NCBI GenBank assembly: GCA_048173955.1
Contig: DBEYOB010000210.1
Coordinates: forward strand, 1-8,900
Source of the DNA: CAZUFB01 sp048173955
GTDB taxonomy: Bacteria > Actinomycetota > Coriobacteriia > Coriobacteriales > UMGS124
DNA: 8,900 nucleotides
Direction of reading: 5' to 3'
Shown: positions 1 through 6,257 of the stretch, in pieces
Numbering within the stretch: the first letter of the stretch is position 1
Layout: each line of letters starts with the position of its first letter
Translations under genes and position numbers: made by a program
Notes under the pieces: model-generated
What the model saw: the letters and a program-made list of their open reading frames with translations, nothing else
What the model was told of the DNA's origin: nothing
Database searches by the model: none

Positions 1-125
1 CCCACAGCGCGCATTCCGCCCGCCGGCAGCCCGCCACCCGCATGCCACCCGCCCACAGCACGCCACCCGCCGCCCGCCCGCCGCCACCCGCGTGCGCCGC
101 TCGCCCGCGCACACCCCCCCGCGCC
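1..125. repeat. GC-rich simple-repeat tract downstream of the aldo/keto reductase
   Basis: This stretch is almost only G and C, with C-rich words on the plus strand. The 9-mer GCCACCCGC occurs four times (starting at 33, 44, 62 and 83), and CCCACAGC occurs at 1 and 52. Read on the minus strand, which is the 3' side of the aldo/keto reductase transcript, it has G-runs at 66-68, 73-75, 77-79 and 87-89 that fit a G-quadruplex pattern. GTGCGC at 92-97 can pair with GCGCAC at 107-112, but no T-tract follows, so a classical terminator is not seen. I see no credible gene here. Confidence 0.5.
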
Positions 126-1337
126 CTATGCGAACAGCGCGGCTGCCTTCTCCATGCGCTCGACGATCGGCACGCCGAAGGGGCAGCGCCTCTCGCACGC
201 CCCGCACCCGATGCAGTCCTCGGCGTGCGCCCCGGCGAGCGCGAGGTAGTGGGCGCGCAGCGTCGGGGGCACCTCGTCTTGCATGGACGCCAGGTCGTAG
301 TACTTGTTGACGAGCGCGATGTCGATGCCCGCCGCGCAGGGGGCGCAGTGCCCGCAGTAGGTGCACTGGCCGTACCAGGCGTGCTTGGGCGCACCGGCGA
401 GCACGCTCGCGTAGTCGCGCTCCTCGGGGCCGGCGTCCTCGTAGGCCAACGCGGCCTCGAGCTCGGCGGCGGTGCGGTAGCCGCCCAGCACGCTCGCAAC
501 CGCCGGGCGCGTCAGGCAGTAGTGGAAGCACTGCGTCGGCGTGAGCGCGACGCCGAACGGCGAGTCGGCGGCAGACAGGAGCCGACCGCCCGCAAACGGC
601 TTCATCACCGTGATGCCCACGTCGTTGCGCTCGCAGGCCGCATAGGCCTCGGCACGCGCCGGGTCCATCCCCTCGAGGGCGTCGTCGTAGGCGCCGAAGA
701 GAGTCTCGATGTCGTTCGAGGCGGGGAGCAGGTCGAACGCCGGGTTGACGCTGAACATCACCATCTCGACCTCGCCCGAAAGCGCCGCGAGCTTGGCGAC
801 GTCGGGGTTGTGGGTCGACAGGCCAATATGGCGGACCGTGCCCGCCTCCTTGAGCCCGCGGACGTAGTCGATGAACGGGCCGCCCGCCATGATCGAGCGG
901 AACTCGTCGACGTCGTCCACGAAATGGATCATGCCGAGGTCGATGTAGTCGGTGTGGAAGCGCGCGAGCAAATCCTCGAAGGCCGGCCGGACTTTGTCGA
1001 CGTCGCGCGTGCGCACGTACTGACCACCCGCCCGCTGCGCCTCCTCGAGGTCCGATTTGGGTCCCTGGTAGGTCGCCGGGTCGATCGGCGAGGCGTCCCA
1101 AGTGGACCCGATGTGCCCCTGGACGATCCACCGCTCGCGGCTGCCCGTGATGGCGTCGCCAATGGCGCTGCGCACCGCCGGGTCGCTCATCCAGCAGTCG
1201 ATGACGTTGACCCCGGCCCGCGCGGCGCGGTCGAGCAGCTCCTTGGTGTCGTCGGCCCCGGGCTTGGCGAGCCATTCGCCCCCGAAGCCCACCTCGCTCA
1301 CCATGAGGTCGGTCTTGCCCAAGCGGCGATAGTTCAT
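126..1337 (-). CDS. Aldo/keto reductase-fold protein with C-terminal double [4Fe-4S] ferredoxin domain (COG1453 type)
   Basis: This is a 403-residue cytoplasmic protein. Residues 1-300 form an aldo/keto reductase TIM barrel: the N-terminus RRLGKTDLMVSEVGFGG is typical, the strand motif NVID ends at Asp47, and YIDLGMIHF carries the usual histidine (His138). Residues 318-403 add a ferredoxin-like tail with two cluster motifs: Cys325/328/331/334 (CTYCGHCAPC) and Cys375/378/381/385 (CIGCGACERRCP). An NAD(P)H- or flavin-linked redox role with electron transfer through the clusters is likely, but the substrate is unknown. Where classical members carry the catalytic Tyr (IDTAxxYG) and Lys (TK), this one reads IDCWMSD and QGHIGSTW, so two of the four tetrad residues are replaced. 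I recall the same replacements in clostridial relatives, so this is a subfamily trait rather than damage. The ATG at 1337 has a purine-rich site (AGAGGGG) six bases upstream. The gene appears monocistronic. Confidence 0.92.
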   Translation of the reverse strand: MNYRRLGKTDLMVSEVGFGGEWLAKPGADDTKELLDRAARAGVNVIDCWMSDPAVRSAIGDAITGSRERWIVQGHIGSTWDASPIDPATYQGPKSDLEEAQRAGGQYVRTRDVDKVRPAFEDLLARFHTDYIDLGMIHFVDDVDEFRSIMAGGPFIDYVRGLKEAGTVRHIGLSTHNPDVAKLAALSGEVEMVMFSVNPAFDLLPASNDIETLFGAYDDALEGMDPARAEAYAACERNDVGITVMKPFAGGRLLSAADSPFGVALTPTQCFHYCLTRPAVASVLGGYRTAAELEAALAYEDAGPEERDYASVLAGAPKHAWYGQCTYCGHCAPCAAGIDIALVNKYYDLASMQDEVPPTLRAHYLALAGAHAEDCIGCGACERRCPFGVPIVERMEKAAALFA

Positions 1338-1521
1338 TGCGGTCCCCTCTCCTGGCCGGATTGTTGCGCGTCGAATTCAGGCATCGGATTCAGTTTACGC
1401 CTTGGCGTCGGGACGGGGTCAAGACGGCGACTGAAGAACCGTCGCATGGCAATCGTCGATCCTCAAACCGTCCCATGTCGCCCGATTATCCGCTCGCATG
1501 CCAGGAAATGGCACTTTCGGC

Positions 1522-1700
1522 TACCTTTTTCGCCGCAGTGTACGATTTAAGTAGTTTGATATTTTGAAATTACTTTATACTATTATTATTTATCTGCCCT
1601 TTTATCCCCCTCGTCGGAAAAGCGCGACAGCTGCCTTGGCAGGACGGGACAGGGGTCTTCATCCGACGGCTTCGAATCGTACACTGCGCGAAAAAAGGTA
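1522..1700. repeat. 179-bp inverted-repeat element with AT-rich core (MITE-like or invertible segment)
   Basis: The arms are about 27 bp: left 1522-1548, right 1674-1700. They share an uninterrupted 14-bp core (AATCGTACACTGCG on the plus strand at 1675-1688, its complement at 1534-1547). Beyond it, a CGAAAAA-GGT block matches with single-base length differences. The 125-bp interior has a very AT-rich left half and further nested inverted repeats: CGTCGGA 1612-1618 with TCCGACG 1662-1668, and CTGCC 1631-1635 with GGCAG 1638-1642. This layout fits a small non-autonomous mobile element with terminal inverted repeats, an invertible promoter, or a pair of oppositely oriented regulator sites. The sequence does not decide between them. 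I saw no clear target-site duplication. Confidence 0.6.
1556..1583 (+). promoter_or_regulatory. Possible promoter inside the AT-rich core
   Basis: TTGATA at 1556-1561 (five of six matches to the -35 consensus) is followed after 16 bases by TACTAT at 1578-1583 (four of six). A stronger-looking TATACT at 1576-1581 is only 14 bases from the -35. It would transcribe towards the HD hydrolase about 390 bases away. AT-rich DNA often matches these hexamers by chance, so this is weak. Confidence 0.3.
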
Positions 1701-1702
1701 AG

Positions 1703-1954
1703 CTGACACCGCGTTACCTGTCACACGGACGGTGCACAACGCTCGGGCGGCACCGAAAACCCGAGGGACACCCGTCTTCCGAGGGCCAGCACCCGTCTTC
1801 CGAGGAGCATTGTCCTCATCGTCCTTCCGAGCATCGACCGCACCCAACCCGAACGTTTCGTGCGACCCGCAACGCCACGAATGCGACCTCCCTGCAGTCG
1901 AGTAGGATATATGCAGCCATGCACGCGGCCAAGCACACGCGCCGCAGGCGGCGC
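1703..1954 (+). other. Leader-like region upstream of the HD hydrolase with direct repeats and hairpins
   Basis: Two identical 16-mers, CACCCGTCTTCCGAGG, lie at 1769-1784 and 1790-1805 (period 21), and a degenerate third (TCGTCCTTCCGAGC) follows near 1819-1832. Several stems can form and some exclude each other: CGGTGC 1730-1735 with GCACCG 1750-1755; CTCGGG 1742-1747 with CCCGAG 1760-1765; and CCGAGC 1827-1832 could compete for the same CTCGG. A GC-only hairpin, GCGCCG 1939-1944 with CGGCGC 1949-1954, ends nine bases before the ribosome site. It could be a structured 5' leader or regulator sites. I do not recognise a known riboswitch class. Confidence 0.3.
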
Positions 1955-1974
1955 CGTCGAAAAAGGAGCGCACC

Positions 1975-2532
1975 ATGATCCCCACCCCCGAAGAGGCCTA
2001 CGAGCTCGTCTGCCAGTACAACGAGGACGACTTCCACCGCAAGCACGCCCGCGTCGTGGGCGACGTGATGCGCTGGTTCGCGGCGGAGGAGGGCCACGCC
2101 GGGGAGGCGGACCTCTGGCAGACGGTGGGCATCCTGCACGACCTCGACTTCGAGCGCTGGCCCGAGGAGCACTGCGTGCGCGAACAGCAGATCATGCGCG
2201 ACGCCGGCATCGACGAGGTCGTGGTCCGCGGCTGCGCGAGCCACGGGCACGGGCACTGCCTCGACCTCGAACCGCAAAGCGACATGGAGAAGACCCTGTT
2301 CGCGGTCGACGAGCTCACCGGCCTCATCGGGGCCGCCGCCATCATGCGCCCCTCCAAGAGCGTCTCGGACCTCGAGGTCAAGTCGCTCAAGAAGAAGTTC
2401 AAGGACAAGCGCTTCGCCGCCGGCTGCTCGCGCGACGTGATCGAGGAGGGGGCCGCGCGTCTCGGCTGGGAGCTCGACGAGCTGTTCGAGAAGACCATCC
2501 TCGCCATGCGCGCCAGCGAGAACGTGGACTAG
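1975..2532 (+). CDS. HD-superfamily hydrolase (COG2316 type)
   Basis: This 185-residue soluble protein belongs to a family of predicted metal-dependent phosphohydrolases with unknown substrate. The HD-domain metal ligands are visible: His24 in FHRKHARVV, the His55-Asp56 pair in VGILHDLDFE, and further candidate ligands His66, His90 (CASHGHG) and Asp112 (AVDELTG). The block RPSKSVSDLEVKSLKKKF (125-142) and DKRFAAG that follows are hallmark sequences of this small family, and the length is normal for it. The ATG at 1975 has an AAGGAG site at 1963-1968. Only six bases separate its stop from the mnmA GTG, so the two are probably co-transcribed. A functional link to tRNA thiolation is not established and may be only positional. 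Confidence 0.9.
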   Translation: MIPTPEEAYELVCQYNEDDFHRKHARVVGDVMRWFAAEEGHAGEADLWQTVGILHDLDFERWPEEHCVREQQIMRDAGIDEVVVRGCASHGHGHCLDLEPQSDMEKTLFAVDELTGLIGAAAIMRPSKSVSDLEVKSLKKKFKDKRFAAGCSRDVIEEGAARLGWELDELFEKTILAMRASENVD

Positions 2533-2538
2533 CCGACC

Positions 2539-3654
2539 GTGGCGCGCGTGCTGGTGGGGATGAGCGGCGGCGTCGACTCGAGCGTGGCCGCATGGCTGCT
2601 GAAGGAGCGCGGCCACGACGTCTGCGGCGTCACGATGCTGCTCCACGGCACCCCCGACGACGATCCCGGCGTCGCGCGCGACGTCGGGGATGCCCGCCGC
2701 GTGGCGGCGTTGCTCGGCATCGGGCATCTCGTCGTCGACCTCACGGCGGAGTTCCGCGCGTCGGTGGTGGAGGCGTTCGCGGCGTCGTACGAGGCGGGCC
2801 TCACGCCCAACCCCTGCGTCGTCTGCAACCGGCTCGTCAAGTTCGGCCTTCTGCTCGACCGGGCGCGCGACCTGGGCTTCGACCTGCTGGCGACGGGCCA
2901 CTACGCGCGCGTCGAGCCGGAACCGGGCACGGGGGCGGGCGCACGGGTGCGGCTCCTCAAGGCGTCAGACCCCTCGAAGGACCAGAGCTACTTCCTCTGC
3001 ATGCTCTCGCAGCGCCAGCTCGCATCGGCCCTGCTTCCCCTGGGCCCCCTTGCCAAAAGCGAGGTGCGCGCCATCGCCGAGCGCCAGGGGTTCCCCACGG
3101 CGCGCAAGCGCGAGAGCCAGGACATCTGCTTCGTCCCCGACGGCGACTACCTGGCGTTCCTCGAGCGCCTGAGGGGCGGTCCCTACCCGGGCGGCCCCGT
3201 CGTGACCGCAGACGGGACGGTGGTCGGGACGCACCGCGGAATCGCCGCGTGCACGATCGGACAGCGCAAGGGGCTCGGCATCGCCCTGGGCGAGCCCGCC
3301 TACGTGTGCGCCAAGGACGCCGCATCGAACACGGTGACGATGGGGCCCGCGGAATCCCTCATGGCGCGAACCTGCATAGTCGACCGCTGGAACTGGATCG
3401 CCCCGCCCCCGTCAGCCGCAATCCCCCTGCGCGCCCGGGTGCGCACGCACTACCGCCACACCGAGCAGCCGGCGACCGTCGTGCCGCTCCCGGGGGGCGG
3501 GGTGCGCGTCGAGTTCGACGAGCCCCAGCGCGCTATGGCGCCCGGGCAGTTCGCGGTCGCCTACGACGGCGACGAGGTGCTCGGCGGCGGCGCGATCGCG
3601 CAAACGGGTCGCACCGCGGGCCCGGGCGCACCATCCGAGCGCTTTTCGCTCTAG
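2539..3654 (+). CDS. mnmA: tRNA-uridine 2-sulfurtransferase MnmA
   Basis: This 371-residue cytoplasmic enzyme activates U34 of Lys, Glu and Gln tRNAs with ATP and inserts sulfur to make 2-thiouridine, accepting persulfide sulfur from a cysteine desulfurase relay. Visible motifs in order: the PP-loop SGGVDSS (9-15); TPNPCVVCNRLVKF with the catalytic Cys93; TGHYAR (119-124); KDQSYFL (147-153); ESQDICFVPDGDY with the second catalytic Cys197; and GQRKGLGI (241-248) opening the C-terminal tRNA-binding part. The length is typical. The GTG at 2539 places five residues before VGMSGGVDSS as in other MnmA proteins; GTGs at 2548 and 2554 are alternatives. The ribosome site is poor, suggesting coupling to the HD gene just upstream. 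Its stop overlaps the larE stop on the other strand. Confidence 0.96.
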   Translation: MARVLVGMSGGVDSSVAAWLLKERGHDVCGVTMLLHGTPDDDPGVARDVGDARRVAALLGIGHLVVDLTAEFRASVVEAFAASYEAGLTPNPCVVCNRLVKFGLLLDRARDLGFDLLATGHYARVEPEPGTGAGARVRLLKASDPSKDQSYFLCMLSQRQLASALLPLGPLAKSEVRAIAERQGFPTARKRESQDICFVPDGDYLAFLERLRGGPYPGGPVVTADGTVVGTHRGIAACTIGQRKGLGIALGEPAYVCAKDAASNTVTMGPAESLMARTCIVDRWNWIAPPPSAAIPLRARVRTHYRHTEQPATVVPLPGGGVRVEFDEPQRAMAPGQFAVAYDGDEVLGGGAIAQTGRTAGPGAPSERFSL

Positions 3655-4508
3655 CCTCCCAGCACCTCGTTCAGACTCCCCGACCGGTACCCGCCCAGAT
3701 CGAGCGCGACGTAGGAGAAGCCGAGGCCTCTCAGGCGGTCGCGTATCTCGGAGCGCGCCGGTTCGGCGGCGACCATGTCGAACTCCCCGGGCAGGGTCTC
3801 GATGCGGGCGACCGTCCCGCCGTGGACGCGCACGCGGACCTGGTGCAGGCCGCGCCCCAGCAGGTACTGCTCCGCCGCATCGACCCGCGCGAGCCCCTCG
3901 TCGGTGATGCGCTCGCCATAGGGGAAGCGCGAGGAGAGGCAGGCGAACGACGGCTTGTCCCACGTCGGGAGCCCCATCTCGTGCGAGAGCAGGCGGATCT
4001 CGGCCTTGGTCAGGCCCGCCTCCCGCAGGGGGCTGCGCACGCCGAGCTCGGCGAGCGCCCGCATGCCGGGGCGGTAGTCTCCCTCGTCGTCGACGTTCGA
4101 CCCGTCGGCCAAGACCTCGAACCCCCGCTCGCGGGCGCAGTCCCACAGTGCCCCGAACAACACCGTTTTGCACAGATAGCAGCGGTCGGGCGGGTTGTCA
4201 CGATAGCCGGGTGCGTCAACCTCGTGCGCGTCGACGACGACCTGGCGGATGCCGCGCTCCCCGCAAAACGCCCGCGCTTCCGCCAGCTCGCGCATCGGGA
4301 ACGCCCGCGACGCGGCCGACACCGCCAGGACCCGGTCGCCCAGCTCCCCGCAGGCCGCCGCGAGCAGAAACGTCGAGTCGACCCCGCCCGAAAACGCCAC
4401 GGCGAGCCCGCCCGTCGCGCGCAGGATCCCCTTCAGGACGTCGAGCTTGGCGTGGGCGCCGTTCCAAAACCCCGTCCCGTCCGCCGCGGGGGCCGCCCCC
4501 TCCCCCAT
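3651..4508 (-). CDS. larE: ATP-dependent sacrificial sulfur transferase LarE
   Basis: This 285-residue PP-loop protein belongs to the family that adenylates the dicarboxylate precursor of the nickel-pincer nucleotide cofactor and donates sulfur to it (cofactor of lactate racemase and relatives). The ATP site SGGVDST is at 40-46, followed by the family blocks NPPDRCYLCK (105-114), DGSNVDDEGDYRPGMRA (135-151), SPLREAGLTKAEIR (159-172) and KPSFACLSSRFPYG (185-198). Cys110, Cys113 and Cys190 are all present. This matches the three-cysteine form described as binding a [4Fe-4S] cluster, rather than the single-cysteine sacrificial form; the assignment to that form is inference. The ATG at 4508 directly follows the DUF2148 stop, with no clear ribosome site of its own, implying coupling. 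larB and larC are not in the window, so LarE may serve a distant locus or another sulfur transfer. Confidence 0.9.
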   Translation of the reverse strand: MGEGAAPAADGTGFWNGAHAKLDVLKGILRATGGLAVAFSGGVDSTFLLAAACGELGDRVLAVSAASRAFPMRELAEARAFCGERGIRQVVVDAHEVDAPGYRDNPPDRCYLCKTVLFGALWDCARERGFEVLADGSNVDDEGDYRPGMRALAELGVRSPLREAGLTKAEIRLLSHEMGLPTWDKPSFACLSSRFPYGERITDEGLARVDAAEQYLLGRGLHQVRVRVHGGTVARIETLPGEFDMVAAEPARSEIRDRLRGLGFSYVALDLGGYRSGSLNEVLGG

Positions 4509-5039
4509 CTACGCCACCGTCGCCCGGTCGAAGAACGGGCTCTTCGACGAGACGCTCACCGGCACGCCGTAGACCTGGCGGCAGTCCCCCAGCATGCCGA
4601 GGCGCTGCGCGGCCAGGCCGGCGGAGAACATCACGCGCGTGTCTACGCGGTAGTCGCTCGCCTTGGAGCACGCCGCTCCGAGCGCGATGCCCACGTCGAC
4701 GCTGTTGACCTCGCAGGGCACGCCCGGCGTCCGGTCGGCGCAGCGCGCGAAGCCGCAGTGCCCGCAGTTGAGCCCCTGCGGGCGGTCGGCCGTGCCGACG
4801 AGCAGCACGCACTGGCTCGCCTCTACGCAGTTCGCGTCGCGCAGGAAGAACTTCATGCCCTTCTCCTCGGCGACGGCGCGCATCTCCGCGGCCAGGCGCC
4901 GCAGATCGTCGCCGTCGACCACCGCGCACTCGACGATGTCGACGCCTTTGCCCTTGGGCGCCGTGCGCGCGGCGACCATCATCTTCTGGGCGATGTCGAG
5001 CGCCTGGGCGCCCCGGACGTCACGTTCGTTGTACAGCAT
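4509..5039 (-). CDS. DUF2148 ferredoxin-like cysteine-rich protein (COG4739)
   Basis: This 176-residue protein of unknown function has conserved cysteines suited to Fe-S binding: Cys71, Cys77, then NCGHCGFARC (Cys92, Cys95, Cys100), Cys109, Cys124 and Cys153. The N-terminus MLYNERDVRGAQALDIAQKMMVAARTAPKGKG and the VLLVGTADRPQGLNCGHCGF block are typical of DUF2148 proteins of anaerobes. The frame is open for a further 194 codons upstream, but the ATG at 5039 is preceded by a strong GGGAGG site, and the upstream part has no resemblance to the family and runs through the nitroreductase on the other strand, so I take 5039 as the start. It is the first gene of a probable two-gene operon with larE. 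Proximity to a cysteine-cluster LarE suggests a role in Fe-S or sulfide supply, which is speculative. Confidence 0.9.
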   Translation of the reverse strand: MLYNERDVRGAQALDIAQKMMVAARTAPKGKGVDIVECAVVDGDDLRRLAAEMRAVAEEKGMKFFLRDANCVEASQCVLLVGTADRPQGLNCGHCGFARCADRTPGVPCEVNSVDVGIALGAACSKASDYRVDTRVMFSAGLAAQRLGMLGDCRQVYGVPVSVSSKSPFFDRATVA

Positions 5040-5084
5040 GCAACCTCCCTCTCGCCGACTGATGCCGTCGATTAAAGCACCGCG

Positions 5085-5111
5085 CGGCGCCCTGTGGGAC
5101 ATGGGGCGCCG
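5085..5111. promoter_or_regulatory. Inverted repeat between divergent DUF2148 and nitroreductase genes (possible operator)
   Basis: CGGCGCCC at 5085-5092 and GGGCGCCG at 5104-5111 form an 8-bp perfect inverted repeat around an 11-base spacer in the 141-bp divergent intergenic region. No T-tract follows on either side, which argues against a terminator. A TTTAAT hexamer at 5071-5076 on the minus strand could be the -10 box for the DUF2148-larE operon, which would place the repeat over its upstream promoter region. GC-rich chance matches remain possible. Confidence 0.35.
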
Positions 5112-5180
5112 AAAAGTGGGAAAACTGGGGGAAACGCGCCGCGACCGCCGTCGCGCGCCCGACCAGACGAGGAGACCGCC

Positions 5181-5699
5181 ATGGAAGCCATCGAGAACAT
5201 GCTCACCCGCCGCAGCGTCCGATCCTACAAGGACGAGGCCATCCCCCAGGACGTCGTCGAGCGCATCGCCGAGGCCGGCACCTGGGCGCCCACCGCCATG
5301 GGAAGGCAGTCGCCCCTCATCGTCGCCGTGACGAACAAGGAGCTGCGCGACCGTCTGTCGCGCATGAACGCGAAGATCATGGGCGTCGACACCGACCCGT
5401 TCTACGGGGCCCCCGCCGTCCTGGTGGTGCTCGCCGACCGCTCCATCCCCACCCGCGTCTACGACGGCAGCCTCGTCATGGCGAACCTCATGCTCGCCGC
5501 GCACGACCTGGGCGTCGCGAGCTGCTGGATCCACCGCGCCAAGGAGGAGTTCGACTCCGAGGAGGGCAAGGCGATCCTGGCGGAGCTCGGCATCGAGGGC
5601 GACTACGAGGGCATCGGCCACTGCATCCTGGGCTACGCCGACGGCCCCGCACCCGAACCCAAGCCCCGCAAGGAGGGGTACGTGCGCTACGTGCGCTAA
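5181..5699 (+). CDS. Small nitroreductase-family FMN oxidoreductase
   Basis: This 172-residue cytoplasmic protein of the short nitroreductase type usually works as a homodimer that binds FMN and uses NAD(P)H; the substrate cannot be told. It shows the FMN phosphate-binding start TRRSVRSYKDEAIPQ (9-23), the segment AGTWAPTAMGRQSP (32-45), the central AAHDLGVASCWIH (106-118) and the closing LGYADG (150-155). The tail KPRKEGYVRYVR is basic, as is common in this group. The frame is open 29 codons further upstream, but the ATG at 5181 has a GAGGAG site seven bases before it and begins with the family's MEAIENMLTRRSVR pattern. It is divergent from the DUF2148-larE operon and probably transcribed alone. 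Confidence 0.93.
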   Translation: MEAIENMLTRRSVRSYKDEAIPQDVVERIAEAGTWAPTAMGRQSPLIVAVTNKELRDRLSRMNAKIMGVDTDPFYGAPAVLVVLADRSIPTRVYDGSLVMANLMLAAHDLGVASCWIHRAKEEFDSEEGKAILAELGIEGDYEGIGHCILGYADGPAPEPKPRKEGYVRYVR

Positions 5700-5707
5700 G
5701 ACCGCCT

Positions 5708-5732
5708 GCCCGGGGTGGGGCGTCCGCCGGGC
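5708..5732 (+). terminator. Possible weak terminator hairpin after the nitroreductase gene
   Basis: GCCCGG at 5708-5713 pairs with CCGGGC at 5727-5732 around a 13-base loop, nine bases after the stop codon. The run that follows is not T-rich, so if it terminates it is not a textbook intrinsic terminator. Confidence 0.3.
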
Positions 5733-5785
5733 GCTGTTCGCAAAAGTTAATCATGTGCGTCGCTCCGCAACGCCCCCTTGTCGGC

Positions 5786-5791
5786 TATACT
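5786..5791 (+). promoter_or_regulatory. Probable -10 box for the DUF454-tatD operon
   Basis: TATACT at 5786-5791 lies 58 bases before the DUF454 start codon in an otherwise GC-rich gap. A good -35 hexamer at 16-18 bases is not seen. The surrounding GGCTATACT resembles the TGCTATAGT box before the gene at 7233. Confidence 0.45.
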
Positions 5792-5849
5792 GATGCATGT
5801 CGGCGCGAACCGTGCCGCGTCACGCGACGTCTTTGAAGGAAGAGGTCAC

Positions 5850-6257
5850 ATGAAGCGCTACATCCTGCTTGCCTGCGCATGGGCGGCGTTCGCCCTGGGG
5901 TGCGTCGGCGTCGTCGTCCCCGTGCTGCCGACCACGCCGCTGCTGTTGCTCGCGACGTTCCTCTTCGCCAAGTCGTCGCCGCGTCTCCACGCCTGGATCA
6001 GCTCGACGAAGGTGTACAAAACATACGTGGGGGCGTTCAAAAAGGCGGGTGGCATCCCCGTCGGCGCCAAGGTGCGCATCCTGTTCGTGTCCTACCTGCT
6101 GATGGGCGTCAGCGCGTGGGCCGTGCAAAAACCCGTCGTGTGGGCCATCTTGGGCTGCGTCGCCCTCTTCCTCCTCTGGCTGCTTGCCGTGCGCATCCCC
6201 ACGGTCAGGCCCGAGCGCGTCCAGCGCGTGCGCGAGGCCGAAGAGGTCGTCGGGTGA
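5850..6257 (+). CDS. DUF454 family inner-membrane protein (YbaN-like)
   Basis: This 135-residue integral membrane protein has no known activity. The family signature is clear: GCVGVVVPVLPTTPLLLLATFLFAKSSPRLHAWI at 17-50. Hydrophobic segments are at about 4-24, 27-42, 76-92 and 96-114, and the tail after residue 118 is charged and probably cytoplasmic. The frame continues to a TTG at 5778, but the ATG at 5850 is preceded by AGGAAGAGG at 5837-5845 and starts exactly where the family consensus does, and the upstream extension would overlap the probable -10 box. The stop codon overlaps the GTG start of the TatD-family gene (GTGA), so the two are translationally coupled. Confidence 0.9.
   Translation: MKRYILLACAWAAFALGCVGVVVPVLPTTPLLLLATFLFAKSSPRLHAWISSTKVYKTYVGAFKKAGGIPVGAKVRILFVSYLLMGVSAWAVQKPVVWAILGCVALFLLWLLAVRIPTVRPERVQRVREAEEVVG

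Larger units (their letters stand above)
1338..1974. other. 637-bp intergenic region between divergent genes; no credible gene
   Basis: This gap separates the minus-strand aldo/keto reductase from the plus-strand HD hydrolase. The open frames that cross it lack family signatures, good ribosome sites and consistent composition, so I call no gene. It contains an inverted-repeat element with an AT-rich centre (1522-1700) and then a leader-like stretch with direct repeats and alternative hairpins (1703-1954). Promoters for both flanking genes must lie here, but only one weak hexamer pair is visible. The AT-rich patch at about 1545-1605 is very unlike the rest of the window. Confidence 0.6.

Noticed and set aside
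42..1550. A 502-codon plus-strand open frame opposite the aldo/keto reductase
   Set aside because: It is the antisense of a well-supported gene and has no ribosome site or recognisable motif.
1860..5075. A 1071-codon plus-strand open frame across HD, mnmA, larE and DUF2148
   Set aside because: It is an Arg/Pro/Ala-rich shadow frame in GC-rich DNA. The overlapping frames carry clear family motifs and good starts.
5778..5849. TTG start for the DUF454 protein at 5778
   Set aside because: It has no ribosome site, the extension overlaps the probable -10 box, and the family begins at the ATG at 5850.
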